Assembly: GCA_016801845.1 (NCBI GenBank)
Contig: CM028909.1
Location: 1,354,963 to 1,418,962, forward strand
Direction of reading: 5' to 3'
Length of the DNA stretch: 64,000 bases
DNA from: Polydactylus sextarius
Lineage: Eukaryota; Chordata; Actinopteri; Polynemidae
The translations under genes were made by a program, and so were the position numbers. Under the pieces are notes generated by a model. The model saw nothing but the letters and a program-made list of their open reading frames with translations, was not told where the DNA came from and did not search any database. Of this stretch, positions 12,161 to 23,148 are shown piece after piece. Each line of letters starts with the position of its first letter. The first letter of the stretch is position 1.

Positions 12161-13153
12161 AGATTCACAGCCGGTTCGGTACAGTTCATTTTGAAGGTTT
12201 GCGGCAACATGCTTTGCCTACGGACAGGACTCCAGGGATACATTAATTGATGGTGTTTGTGTAATTCTTCCTCCCTCACGAGGAAATGAAAATTTCACAC
12301 CGTTGGTATTGGTTTGAATCTCTCTTTCAGCCCAGGATGTTTTGGCCTAACTTCGACCACAGGAGGTATAGTAGCCTGGATCTCTCTGCTTCGTCAGCTT
12401 CTTTGAGATTTACAATGGGAAGGTAATAAAAACCTTCCTCTGTTAACTCTATGGACATGTTTGTTTAGAATATTTATCTGACAAATTTGCGTTTTTTACA
12501 TTATTCTTGACATGAAAACTACTTTTTGGACAGGTGTATGACCTGCTGAACAAAAAAGGCCAAGCTCCGTGCTCTGGAGAATGACAGCTCTGCAGGTGCA
12601 GGTAGTCGGCCTTGAGGAGTCCACGTGTTCACGGTCCGGAGGAAGTCATCAATACGATACACATGGGCAGTGCACTCAGGTACCATTGTGACAGGAGCGT
12701 GTTTGTGTGTTGCAATTTCACAGCAGAGACTTTGTCGAACTGTTGAGTAAAGGAGCACTAAAAGTTAGTTGAAGTCTTTTAACATGGCAGTTAAAAATGA
12801 AAACTTTAAACTACTATTGTTTCATTTCAAACACATATGTGTAACATAAATGTGTCTTTCCTTCTCTTGTGTTTTTCAAAACATCAGGCCAAACCTCAGC
12901 AAACACCAACTTGTCCCGCTCTTACGCAATCCTCCAAATTGTTCTGTGATGCAATAATCGCGCTGCCTCGCTACGGCCAATTTTCATTGGTTGATTTGGC
13001 TGGCAGCGACCTCAGCACTTTGGTGGAGACTGTGGAGATCAATGGCAGCCTCCTGGCTCTCAAAGGTATATTGAGGCTAACGTGGACACCTTCCACCACA
13101 GCAATGCGCTGGCTAGATGCAGATGAAAGGCAGATAAAGAAAAAGATTGAAAG
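12161..13153 (+). pseudogene. kinesin-13 pseudogene copy K3 (E8, E10-E13)
   Basis: E8 starts at 12161 and breaks off at about 12229, where GGACAGGAC joins the sequence normally found just before E10; E9 and the pogo-like element are deleted. E10 12331-12422 (RMFWPNFDHRRY, then FFEIYNG) lacks one A before GTCAGC. E11 12534-12679 has an extra A in the LLNKK codons. The E12 acceptor is destroyed (TTTTTCAAAACATC in place of TTTTTCCAGAACATC). E12 runs to about 13064: TSGQTSANTNLSRSY, the shared TGA, then FSLVDLAGSDLSTLVETVEIN. E13 13102-13153 is open and reads MRWLDADERQIKKKIER, which resembles the RWLEDE stretch near the kinesin-13 C-terminus. Confidence 0.88.
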
Positions 13154-13582
13154 GTAATATCAGTATAGACCTATTTCTTTCAGCCAGTTGATAATACATT
13201 TTCATGGTTTATCATCATGAAAGCGCAGGTGTTGCAGACAGAATGTGTTCAGATGATTTTCCGTGGCAGTGAAATGACTGGATGTCACTGGAGCTTTGAG
13301 GTGAAATAAATTCGGGCCCAGGTGTTGTGAGTGAAAGAATCAACTGCAGCTTGTTTCATCAAGTAAAGTTAGACACTGCAGAGACACTGCCATCTAGTGG
13401 ACTGATAGAAGCACAGCAGCTGATGGCAGCTTTCTCTGCTGCATACTGTGTGATTGTATTTAACTGACACTGACAGGAAGCGGAGAAGAAGAGACAATCA
13501 CAGCTGATATTTGTACAGCAGAAATGATGTAAAGGAAGATTTCAGCTGATGTGCATATTAATGATTTGTGTTTCCTCTACAG

Positions 13583-14151
13583 GTGGAGGTTCATTCAGCA
13601 ACATGGATGAACCTGGACAAGGGCCAAGACCAGGACCTGGACCCGGATTCAGTTATGTGTATACATGTGATCACCCCAATATTTTTAGTAAATCAACACT
13701 CCTGTGCTACAAAGAGTTAACGTGTCACAAGCGTTATGTTACTGACAGTTATTTATACAGCTGTTTATCCACGTGTTTATTAAATGAGTTTATTTACAAC
13801 ATTAATCTTCTTCACTTACAAGTTTTTTTTTTTTTCATCGTATCATGTCACTGCTGAGAGTCTACACACACATAAAGCAGCTCTGATGGTTTTATTATCT
13901 TGTGTTGTTTTCACATTGATCCACTCTGTACTTAATGAAACATGTTGTTTCTTCAAGAAAACACACTTATCTTATAGTTCAGAACAAAACAGCAGTGAAA
14001 CTGGTTTGTTCTGGTCACAAAACAGATTATAATCTGTGTCTTTCAGGAGGAAAGTGGAAGAACCAGAACCCAGCTGTGTGTTTGTCAAGAGTGACAGGTC
14101 AAAGGGTGCTATCGTCAACCGTAAAGAACAGTGTCCATCATCTGATCAGAT
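13583..14151 (+). pseudogene. NLR-type N-terminal exon pair (after K3)
   Basis: Exon 1 begins after CTCTACAG at 13583 and encodes GGSFSNMDEPGQGPRPGPG; its 3' border is unclear. Exon 2, 14047-14151, has a clean acceptor (CTTTCAG) and donor (AT/GTAAGT) and encodes RKVEEPEPSCVFVKSDRS then KGAIVNRKEQCPSSDQM. The EPEPSCV-SxKSDRS motif is typical of the short N-terminal exons of fish-specific NLR (NLR-C/FISNA-NACHT) immune receptors. No FISNA, NACHT or LRR exon follows, so this is an orphan N-terminus. It lies on the same strand as the kinesin exons, about 430 bp downstream of E13; that 430 bp holds nothing I recognise. Confidence 0.62.
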
Positions 14152-14431
14152 GTAAGTTGTAACTGACAATAAGACTTTGATTATTTATTGCGACTATTTC
14201 ATGTACTGTATTTATATGCTCAGCTTTCCTCTTATTTCTGTAATGTTTAACTTTTCCATTTGAGAGATTCTGTTTTTTGAGAACAGTTTTATCTTCATAC
14301 CCTGTCTCTGGTTTATAAACAGTACAACTAGAGCGTACAACTTAGTATGAACCGTGAGTAGCCAATCACGCCATGTGCATCGTTTGTTTTCTCTTTTTCT
14401 ATATTTCTGAGTTTTTCTACATCTTCTCCAG

Positions 14432-14521
14432 TCACAAATATAGTCAGGAAATGGAAGGCCACAGGAACAGTCCTTGTGAAAGAAAGATGTGGTAGGCCAA
14501 GAAAAATATCTAAAGTCACAG
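14432..14521 (+). mobile_element. Tc1-type transposase HTH fragment, exon-like
   Basis: Open 30-codon stretch reading VTNIVRKWKATG, then GRPRKISKV, the DNA-binding part of a Tc1/mariner transposase. It is flanked by TCTCCAG at the left and GTGAAG at the right, so it looks like an exon, though the flanks may be chance. No inverted termini or catalytic DDE part are present. Confidence 0.65.
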
Positions 14522-14554
14522 GTGAAGGCAGCTTAGAATTGTAATTTGGCGTTG

Positions 14555-14730
14555 GCGTTGACCATGTGTGAAAAAAAACGTCATTGTATAGTATGTTGTC
14601 AAAAATGTGAAAAAAACATAGTAGTACAGTATCATCAAAAGCGTCATAGTATAGTATGTCATCAATAATGTGAAAAAAACCTCAAAGTATAGTATGTCGT
14701 CAAAAGCGTGAAAAAACCTCATAGTAAATG
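14555..14730. repeat. AT-rich minisatellite, about 35-40 bp unit
   Basis: Irregular tandem units built from AGTATGTTGTCAAAAA, GTGAAAAAAA and CGTCATAGTA. About four to five units here. Confidence 0.8.
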
Positions 14731-15506
14731 AATTGAACTGATTTGTCTCTCCTATTACCACATTCAGTATTGTCTTAATGGCTTGTTTCTTTTCAAAAAG
14801 CCTCTGCCGCAGCTCTCATCGAGGCTGAGGACTTCTCTCTTCTTAAGCAAACAAATCATTATCTAAAAGTGATCAGGTTGTATGTGCCAAACTCGTCATC
14901 CTGGAAGAGGATTTTTGTCTAAATTTGTTCATTTTAATAATAAATGGCACAAATTGACTAATTCTGGGCTCATAGAACCATGTGTCCTTGTTCACTCTTT
15001 TCTGAGCTCTAAATTCTGGGTGAGAAGAGAAAGAAACATTGGACAAAGAGAATTTAAAGGGAGCACACACTGGCATATATTATCACTGGATAAGTAAGGA
15101 TATAGCATTTTACAGGATTTTACAGCTTTTTATTTTATAAAATTGGCTTACAGTATCACTATTACAGTGCCCTTAGTAACATTTTAATGCTCAAATGTGC
15201 TCTCATTAGAAGCTTTCATCATTTCACTGACACTCAGCTTCCACTTGTCTGTTGCTGTTTCTCTCACTCCTAGCTCACTTCTCTGTCACAAGAGTAAAGA
15301 ATCTTGGCTCTTGTGATTTGACAGCCTACAACTACACACAGTTAATCTTTCTGTTGTGTGGGGGTTTAGGTTTTGTGCCCAAAGTTAGAAAACTTAATGG
15401 CACTTGCTTTATGATGATGCTCACATTGCACCCGTTTTACTTAGATGCTTTGTCGTCTTTTGAGTTTCAGTAGTCTGTCTCAGGCCAGACCGGCGTGTTT
15501 TGTTCA
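14731..15506 (+). other. cassette spacer with one exon-like stretch
   Basis: 14801-14876 is flanked by TTTCAAAAAG and GTTGTA and reads SAAALIEAEDFSLLKQ then TNHYLKVIR. In the copy at about 30.1 kb one codon is missing in frame, which hints at past coding constraint. I do not recognise it. The rest (14877-15506) has open stretches on both strands that stay open in every cassette, most simply because the copies are young. Confidence 0.35.
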
Positions 15507-16857
15507 GGTCCCAACTGATGTTTCAGCACAGCGTTCCAACTATTGAGTCTTCAAAGGGAAGCCCAGAGATGGACCGTCCTGGTCTCCCCTCATCATCAGC
15601 CCTTATGGATTCTGGTTGGTTATTTCTACCAAAAAAGAATACATTTATAATTTAGACCTTTCCTTTGGAAAATATAAGCCACATATTTATATGCTAAATT
15701 TAGGTATTGCTGTTATCAGTCACATAGCAACTTTAACTGTGGTAACTATAACTGTGGTAACATTTATCACTGTATAAAACTAGGCGCATTCTTCTGCCTT
15801 ATTTTATTATTTAGTGATTCCTACCGGCAACACAGAAAGAATGAGAGCAAACCAGCACCGTCGCTGTCTCTTGCCCGTGAGGCCACAAAAGAAAATGATG
15901 AACCTGAGAGGATGCCTCCTCCGTCCGCAATCAAAAGGTCAGTGACAGATGTAAAAAAAAAATAAATAATAAAAAAAAAAACAATTGTGCATCCAGTGGA
16001 TCACATCCCATACATTAATGTCACAACTGCAATTAAATTTGTTAGAAATTACAATGCTGTCAATGAGATGTAAGTTCATTAAAAATTAAAAAGTGATTAA
16101 GATCTTTTGCATTTCAGGAGAAAATCTGTGGCTCCTCAAGAATTAACCAAAAGGCAACAAAAGGCTGCCTTGTGTTATAAAACCACCTGAAATGCAGACT
16201 AAGAAAAAGGGAGGGTGAGGATTTTTATTTCATTTATCAATTCTACTAATAATGTGAATTTTGGGCATGAAAGTCGTTTCACACATTTCATTTATATTGC
16301 TTTTCTTTCTTGTCTTCATTGAAGTTTGGAGGCTTCTCGACCAAACCAGAAATTCTCTGAGATCATCAAGGCTTCAGAGAAACATTGGAAATAATCCCTG
16401 TATCAGCAGGCGACCTGGTAAATTTGCAGTTTTGAACTATGCCTGACTTTATATGCAAATGTGTGTTAACATTCGAGCATAAACTTGGAGCTCTTTTTTG
16501 TGTTTTTTTTTTTTTTTTTTTTTTTTTTTACAGGTTGAATCCCACAGGATTTGTGTGTGTGTGCATAGCGGCCCTTAACAAGCAAGGTATATTTGGAGTA
16601 ATATAACACTGTGCTCAGACAGACATAATACCAACCATGTTTTTTCACTTGGCCCTCTCCCATTTATACTATGAGTGAAAGCATTCTGGGGAGAAACACA
16701 GAGCCCTGTGCCTTCTGTGCAGACACCGAAGAATCTCCTATATGCAGCGTCATCACTAAAATGTCAGCCATCCTTTTTCTTCAAAGCGCTGTCATTCTTG
16801 TGTCATCAGAGATTAATAAGAAGCAGATCGATGTGGTGTCTGTTCCTGGGACAGGCC

Positions 16858-17150
16858 TGTTACAGGCCTTGCAGTTGTGGTGGTGATCTCTTTCTTTTTT
16901 TGTTTCCAGCTAGACTCACCTGAGCTACTGATTACCTGCAGGTGTGAGCAGTCTACAAAGGCCGGCCTACCGCCCTCAGTCTTTCTCATTCCTCGCGCTG
17001 CTGTGTGCCAGGCAGCAGGTTTTGCTGCTTATCCCACCCTTATGTTTCTGACCCTAGACATCAGATAATAAACATATTGAAACTATCTTTTTTTTTTTTT
17101 TTTGGTCTACCCTTTTGTGTTGCTTCCCTATGAGAGCGGGGTTTGTAACA
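16858..17150 (+). mobile_element. solo LTR, Ty3/Gypsy-type
   Basis: TGTTACAGG...TGTAACA, in the sense orientation of the kinesin. Beyond it, 17158-17183 keeps a trace of the interrupted exon (LVH codons), so the insertion lies inside coding sequence rather than an intron. Confidence 0.82.
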
Positions 17151-17711
17151 CACAGTGACCTAGTCCACAAGTAAACACCTAAGTTTTTTTTTTTTTTTTT
17201 TTAAGGTTGCATTTGCAGCAGTGTTTTCCGACTAAAATTTCCTCCTGGATGATAAGGATCAGATTGTGCTCTAGTTTTTGAGCTTTTTCTTTTCAAATGG
17301 AAACTGTGCAGCCAGAACATTATTTAGGTGCAATTTTTCTGCAATTTTGACCCTTTTTTTCTTCTTCTTCTTCTCCAGATTCACAGCCGGTTCGGTACAG
17401 TTCATTTTGAAGGTTTGCGGCAACATGCTTTGCCTACGGACAGGACAGGAAAATGGAAAAACTCATGTAAGTGTCTGTTGTGTGGAATTGAGTTGTCAGT
17501 GCTTTGCATGAAGAAAATAATGTGTTTATTTAAGTTAACTTATGTTTCCTCTCACTAGACAATGGGAGGTGGTTTTTCTGGAAAGCAGCAGAACAGTTCC
17601 AAAAGGATTTATGCCTTGGCAGGTAAGATCTCTGGATTTTCACAGAAGTGGTAATCAGAGGTAAGATAAGTTTGAGGCATTCATATATTTCCCTTGATTC
17701 ATCCATATTTG

Positions 17712-18245
17712 TACCGTAAATTCCGGACTACAGGCGCACCTGATTAAAAACCGCATGCTCTAATTTTAGAAAGAAAATCAAGTTTGTACTTGTACAAGCC
17801 GCACGGATTTAAAGCCGCAGGTCTCCAACGTTGTAATATGAAAAAATTAGCTCAAAGGCGTTCATCGTGTCTTCTTATTGCTGTAAGAAGTGAGTCACTG
17901 ATAAGCGGGTCGATTTCCTTCTTCAACCTCTAGAGTGATCGCCTTTAACTTAAAAGCCGCATCATATGCTTTTCTTCTAGTATTTTCCATGTTGATGAGG
18001 TGAGTACAAATGACTGATTTACAATAGCTGTGAAAGTGCGCTTGATTTATCATGCAATTTCATTGGACCTCTGAACAAGTACTCGTTAATTTTATTGGTC
18101 AGCTGTTACTTGGCAAAAAATTTTTTGGCGCCAAGGAAAAAAAAAAAAAAAAAAAAAAGAATAAGCCGCACCGTAGTATAAGCCGCAGTGTTCAAAGTGA
18201 AAAAAAAAAAAAAAAAAGTAGTGGCTTATAGCCCGAATTCTGGTA
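17712..18245 (-). mobile_element. pogo-like non-autonomous element, long form
   Basis: Inverted ends TACCGTAAATTCCGG and TACCAGAATTCGGG with TA at both flanks. The minus strand carries a short transposase start (AAFKLK and ITLEVEEGN codons), damaged here by an inserted base pair near 17960. Two A-runs (18140-18158, 18201-18216) separate repeats of the 'ataagccgcag' end motif. Confidence 0.72.
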
Positions 18246-19912
18246 TTTGTCTTGCATGTTATTTTTTTATAAGCTTCGTAATATTCAGGATTTTTTGTTA
18301 AAGGTGGCCTTTACATGAGAACTTGAAACTAGAGTGTGAGACTTGAATATGTGTCCAATACATTTAAGCTTTCACCAAATCAGTGGCAGATAACTGTATT
18401 TCACAGTACACAAGAGATTTAAATCTGCTATCTGGTGTGTTTTAATGTTAAGCAATAATGAATGGTTTTACAAACCCTGGATGGGTGCTATGTTTAAGTT
18501 TCTAATACTACCTCAACGTTCACGAAAGGATTATAGTCTTAAAAAAGAAATCGATCAATTCAGGGATACATTAATTGATGGTGTTTGTGTAATTCTTCCT
18601 CCCTCAAGAGGAAATGAAAATTTCACACCGTTGGTATTGGTTTGAATCTCTCTTTCAGCCCAGGATGTTTTGGCCTAACTTCGACCACAGGAGGTATAGT
18701 AGCCTGGATCTCTCTGCTTACGTCAGCTTCTTTGAGATTTACAATGGGAAGGTAATAAAAACCTTCCTCTGTTAACTCTATGGACATGTTTGTTTAGAAT
18801 ATTTATCTGACAAATTTGCGTTTTTTACATTATTCTTGACATGAAAACTACTTTTTGGACAGGTGTATGACCTGCTGAACAAAAAGGCCAAGCTCCGTGC
18901 TCTGGAGAATGACCGGCTGCAGGTGCAGGTAGTCGGCCTTGAGGAGGTCCACGTGTTCACGGTCGGAGGAAGTCATCAATACGATACACATGGGCAGTGC
19001 ACTCAGGTACCATTGTGACAGGAGCGTGTTTGTGTGTTGCAATTTCACAGCAGAGACTTTGTCGAACTGTTGAGTAAAGGAGCACTAAAAGTTAGTTGAA
19101 GTCTTTTAACATGGCAGTTAAAAATGAAAACTTTAAACTACTATTGTTTCATTTCAAACACATATGTGTAACATAAATGTGTCTTTCCTTCTCTTGTGTT
19201 TTTCCAGAACATCAGGCCAAACCTCAGCAAACACCAACTTGTCCCGCTCTTACGCAATCCTCCAAATTGTTCTGTGATGCAATAATCGCGCTGCCTCGCT
19301 ACACGGCCAATTTTCATTGGTTGATTTGGCTGGCAGCGACCTCAGCACTTTGGTGGAGACTGTGGAGATCAATGGCAGCCTCCTGGCTCTCAAGGTATAT
19401 TGAGGCTAACGTGGACACCTTCCACCACAGCAGTAGCGCTGGCTAGATGCAGATGAAAGGCAGATAAAGAAAAAGACTGAAAGGTAATATCAGTATAGAC
19501 CTATTTCTTTCAGCCAGTTGATAATACATTTTCATGGTTTATCATCATGAAAGCGCAGGTGTTGCAGACAGAATGTGTTCAGATGATTTTCCGTGGCAGT
19601 GAAATGACTGGATGTCACTGGAGCTTTGAGGTGAAATAAATTCGGGCCCAGGTGTTGTGAGTGAAAGAATCAACTGCAGCTTGTTTCATCAAGTAAAGTT
19701 AGACACTGCAGAGACACTGCCATCTAGTGGACTGATAGAAGCACAGCAGCTGATGGCAGCTTTCTCTGCTGCATACTGTGTGATTGTATTTAACTGACAC
19801 TGACAGGAAGCGGAGAAGAAGAGACAATCACAGCTGATATTTGTACAGCAGAAATGATGTAAAGGAAGATTTCAGCTGATGTGCATATTAATGATTTGTG
19901 TTTCCTCTACAG

Positions 19913-20482
19913 GTGGAGGTTCATTCAGCAACATGGATGAACCTGGACAAGGGCCAAGACCAGGACCTGGACCGGATTCAGTTATGTGTATACATGTGAT
20001 CACCCCAATATTTTTAGTAAATCAACACTCCTGTGCTACAAAGAGTTAACGTGTCACAAGCGTTATGTTACTGACAGTTATTTATACAGCTGTTTATCCA
20101 CGTGTTTATTAAATGAGTTTATTTACAACATTAATCTTCTTCACTTACAAGTTTTTTTTTTTTTTTCATCGTATCATGTCACTGCTGAGAGTCTACACAC
20201 ACATAAAGCAGCTCTGATGGTTGTATTATCTTGTGTTGTTTTCACATTGATCCACTCTGTACTTAATGAAACATGTTGTTTCTTCAAGAAAACACACTTA
20301 TCTTATAGTTCAGAACAAAACAGCAGTGAAACTGGTTTGTTCTGGTCACAAAGCAGATTATAATCTGTGTCTTTCAGGAGGAAAGTGGAAGAACCAGAAC
20401 CCAGCTGTGTGTTTGTCAAGAGTGACAGGTCAAAGGGTGCTATCGTCAACCGTAAAGAACAGTGTCCATCATCTGATCAGAT
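19913..20482 (+). pseudogene. NLR-type N-terminal exon pair (after K4)
   Basis: Exon 1 from 19913; it has lost one C in the proline-rich end (GGACCGGATTC). Exon 2 20378-20482 is identical in reading to the copy at 14047, with intact splice signals. Confidence 0.62.
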
Positions 20483-20764
20483 GTAAGTTGTAACTGACAA
20501 TAAGACTTTGATTATTTATTGCGACTATTTCATGTACTGTATTTATATGCTCAGCTTTCCTCTTATTTCTGTAATGTTTAACTTTTCCATTTTGAGAGAT
20601 TCTGTTTTTTGAGAACAGTTTTATCTTCATACCCTGTCTCTGGTTTATAAACAGTACAACTTAGAGCGTACAACTTAGTATGAACCGTGAGTAGCCAATC
20701 ACGCCATGTGCATCGTTTGTTTTCTCTTTTTCTATATTTCTGAGTTTTTCTACATCTTCTCCAG

Positions 20765-20854
20765 TCACAAATATAGTCAGGAAATGGAAGGCCACAGGAA
20801 CAGTCCTTGTGAAAGAAAGATGTGGTAGGCCAAGAAAAATATCTAAAGTCACAG
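20765..20854 (+). mobile_element. Tc1-type HTH fragment, exon-like
   Basis: Open over the same 30 codons (NIVRKWKATGTVLV ... GRPRKISKV) with CCAG before and GTGAAG after. Confidence 0.65.
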
Positions 20855-20886
20855 GTGAAGGCAGCTTAGAATTGTAATTTGGCGTT

Positions 20887-21125
20887 GACCACATGGTGGC
20901 GTCATTGTATAGTATGTTGTCAAAAGCGTGAAAAAAAAAGCGTCATAGTACAGTATGTTGTCAAAAATGTGAAAAAAAACATCAGTATGTGTCAAAAATG
21001 TGAAAAAAAGCGTCATAGTACAGTATATGTTGTCGTCATAGTAGTATGCTGTCAAAAGCGTCATCAAAAAAAAGTGGTCAAAAAGTCATTGTATAGTATG
21101 TCGTCAAAAGCGTGAAAAAAACCTC
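20887..21125. repeat. AT-rich minisatellite, expanded
   Basis: Same unit as at 14555 but longer, about six to seven irregular units, including a TATATGTTGTCGTCATAGTAG variant. Confidence 0.8.
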
Positions 21126-21891
21126 ATAGTAAATGAATTGAACTGATTGTCTCTCCGATTACCACATTCAGTATTGTCTTAATGGCTTGTTTCTTTTCAA
21201 AAAGCCTCTGCCGCAGCTCTCATCGAGGCTGAGGACTTCTCTCTTCTTAAGCAAACAAATCATTATCTAAAAGTGATCAGGTTGTATGTGCCAAACTCGT
21301 CATCCTGGAAGAGGATTTTTGTCTAAATTTGTTCATTTTAATAATAAATGGCACAAATTGACTAATTCTGGGCTCATAGAACCATGTGTCCTTGTTCACT
21401 CTTTTCTGAGCTCTGGGTGAGAGAGAAAGAAACATTGGACAAAAGAGAATTTAAAGGGAGCACACACTGGCATATATTATCACTGGATAAGTAAGGATAT
21501 AGCGTTTTTACAGGATTTTACAGCTTTTTTATTTTATAAAATTGGCTTACAGTATCACTATTACAGTGCCCTTAGTAACATTTTAATGCTCAAATGTGCT
21601 CTCATTAGAAGCTTTCATCATTTCACTGACACTCAGCTTCCACTTGTCTGTTGCTGTTTCTCTCACTCTAGCTCACTTCTCTGTCACAAGAGTAAAGAAT
21701 CTTGGTTCTTGTGATTTGACAGCCTACAACTACACACAGTTAATCTTTCTGTTGTGTGGGGTTTAGGTTTTTTGTGCCCAAAGTTAGAAAACTTAATGGC
21801 ACTTGCTTTTGATGATGCCCACATTGCACCCGTTTTACTTAGAATGTCTTTTGAGCAGTCTGTCTTGCGTGTTTTTCAGGTCCCAACTGAT
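21126..21891 (+). other. cassette spacer, exon-like stretch at about 21207-21283
   Basis: Copy of the 14731-15506 spacer. The ATTCTGGGTGAGAAGAG part is damaged by a deletion near 21411 (CTCTGGGTGAGAGAG). Nothing else recognised. Confidence 0.35.
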
Positions 21892-22466
21892 ATTCGTTCC
21901 AACTTTGAGTCTTCAAGGGAAGCCCAGAGATGGACCGTCCTGGTCTTGCATGATTTTATTTCTTTTTTATAACCTTTCCTTTGAAAATATAATATTCAGG
22001 TATTTTTATTAGTCCCATAGTAACTTTAACTGTGGTAACTATAACTGTGGTAACATTTATCACTGTATAAAACTGAGCGCATTCTTCTGCCTTATTTTGT
22101 TATTTAGTGATTCCTACGGCAACACAGAAAGAATGAGAGCAAACCAGCACCGTCGCTGTCTCTTGTCCGTGAGGCCACAAAAGAAAATGATGAACCTGAG
22201 ATGATGCCTCCTTCGTCCGCAGTCAGAGGTTTGTGCATCCAGTGGATCACATCCCATACATTAATGTCACAACTGCAAGTGTCTCTTGATCTGTTATCAA
22301 ATTTGTTAGAAATTGCAATGATGTTAATGAGATGTAAGTTCATTAAAATTAAAAAGTGATTATGATATTTTGGGAGAAAATCTGTGGCTCCTCAAGAATT
22401 AAACAAAGGCAACAAAAAGGTGGTCATGCGTTATAAAGCCACCAAATGCAGACCAAGAAGGGAAGG
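21892..22466 (+). pseudogene. kinesin-13 N-terminal pseudogene fragment K5 (E1-E4), divergent lineage
   Basis: E1 is reduced to about 21892-21945. E2 (22108-22229, NESKPAPSLSLVREATKEN) runs straight into E3 without the AT-rich 46-48 bp separator found in K2, K4, K7 and the minus-strand copies. E3 carries a 21-base insertion (AGTGTCTCTTGATCTG...) and ends at 22333. E4 22377-22466 starts RKSVAPQELN. E5 onward is replaced by a hAT-like element and unrelated sequence. K8 shares all these features, so K5 and K8 are one sublineage. Confidence 0.82.
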
Positions 22467-22468
22467 TG

Positions 22469-22506
<38 letters not shown>

Positions 22507-22521
22507 ATTCCACTATTCATG

Positions 22522-23001
22522 CAGGGTGGCTGCAGGTCCTTAAGAGTCTTAAATACATTTTCCTAAGAAAAGGCCTTAAAAAGATGGTCTTAAATTCAAT
22601 TTCCCTGAGGGAACCTCCAAAAGGGATCAATAAAGTTTTCTATATCTATCTTAAATTTCAATCCAAATGTCTTAAATTTTTAATCTTCAAATTTTCAATC
22701 AATTATGGAGCAAATTTCTCCAGTCATCATTACAAGATTTTACACACTTATGGTTTTGAGGTTCTAAATGTTCTAAATCTGCTTACGGCCGCTAGAAAGC
22801 AGCGCAGCAACACCTCACCTCTGGATTTCTTCCCACAGCTAGTCCATATTTTGTAACCTCAGCAACAGATGGGGTGGCATAGACTTTGCCAATCATCCAA
22901 TCATCATATGCACGCCACCATCAGCTTTAAATCTTTACATTTGGTCTTAAATTTTGAGATGGTATTAAAAGTCTTAAATTTAACTTCCTGTAGGCACCCT
23001 G
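22522..23001 (+). mobile_element. hAT-like MITE, full length (480 bp)
   Basis: Ends CAGGGTGGCTGCAGG and CCTGTAGGCACCCTG are imperfect inverted repeats. The interior is repetitive 'tcttaaat' sequence with no coding capacity. Flanks do not show a clear 8 bp duplication, so the hAT label rests on the CAGGG ends and layout. Confidence 0.6.
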
Positions 23002-23046
23002 ATTAATCTCAAACTCCTCTTTGTATGTCCTGTTCTCATTTTCTAG

Positions 23047-23148
23047 ATCAATGCTGACTACCTGAGAATCATCATGGCGCCCGAGAGACTGAAATAATAC
23101 AGCAGCTGGACAAGCACTCCACTAAACTTGTACAGATAAGGAACAAGG
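23047..23148 (+). other. exon-like stretch of unknown identity
   Basis: Preceded by TCATTTTCTAG and followed by AAG/GTTAA. Reads INADYLRIIMAPERLK, a stop, then in a shifted frame QLDKHSTKLVQIRNK. It is kept in two further copies (38170-38270; minus strand at 44905-44970). Not recognised; possibly a decayed exon. Confidence 0.35.

Larger units (their letters stand above)
15507..19483 (+). pseudogene. kinesin-13 pseudogene copy K4, most complete plus-strand copy (E1-E13)
   Basis: Exons: E1 15507-15614 (PTIESSKGSPEMDRPG), E2 15815-15937 (SYRQHRKNESKPAP), E3 about 15986-16069, E4 16118-16214, E5 16324-16417, E6 16534-16586 (VESHRICVC), E7 16810-16857 (EINKKQIDVVSVPG) then an LTR, E8 17379-17466 (P-loop exon, frameshifted), E9 17559-17622 (TMGGGFSGKQQNSSKR), E10 18659-18751 (AYVSFFEIYNGK), E11 18863-19006 (VYDLLNKKAKLRALEN, QVQVVGLEEVHVF, then out of frame EEVINTIHMGSALR), E12 19208-19394, E13 19431-19483. 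Together they follow the kinesin-13 order from N-terminal linker through neck to switch II (DLAG). Lesions: extra A at the E2 end, LTR in E7, broken P-loop, E11 frameshift, TGA in E12, and no exons for the second half of the motor. Introns are short except that between E9 and E10, which holds a pogo-like element. Confidence 0.9.

Noticed and set aside
13102..13153. E13 as part of the NLR-type gene
   Set aside because: RWLDADERQ fits the RWLEDE stretch of kinesin-13 C-termini better, though the match is short and I hold it with modest confidence.
14882..15097. 71-codon frame conserved in five cassettes (both strands open)
   Set aside because: Overlapping frames on both strands are equally kept and the copies are recent; no recognised motif or splice context.
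15507..19483. K4 as a functional kinesin gene
   Set aside because: LTR in E7, lost P-loop, frameshift in E11, stop in E12 and no exons for the second motor half.
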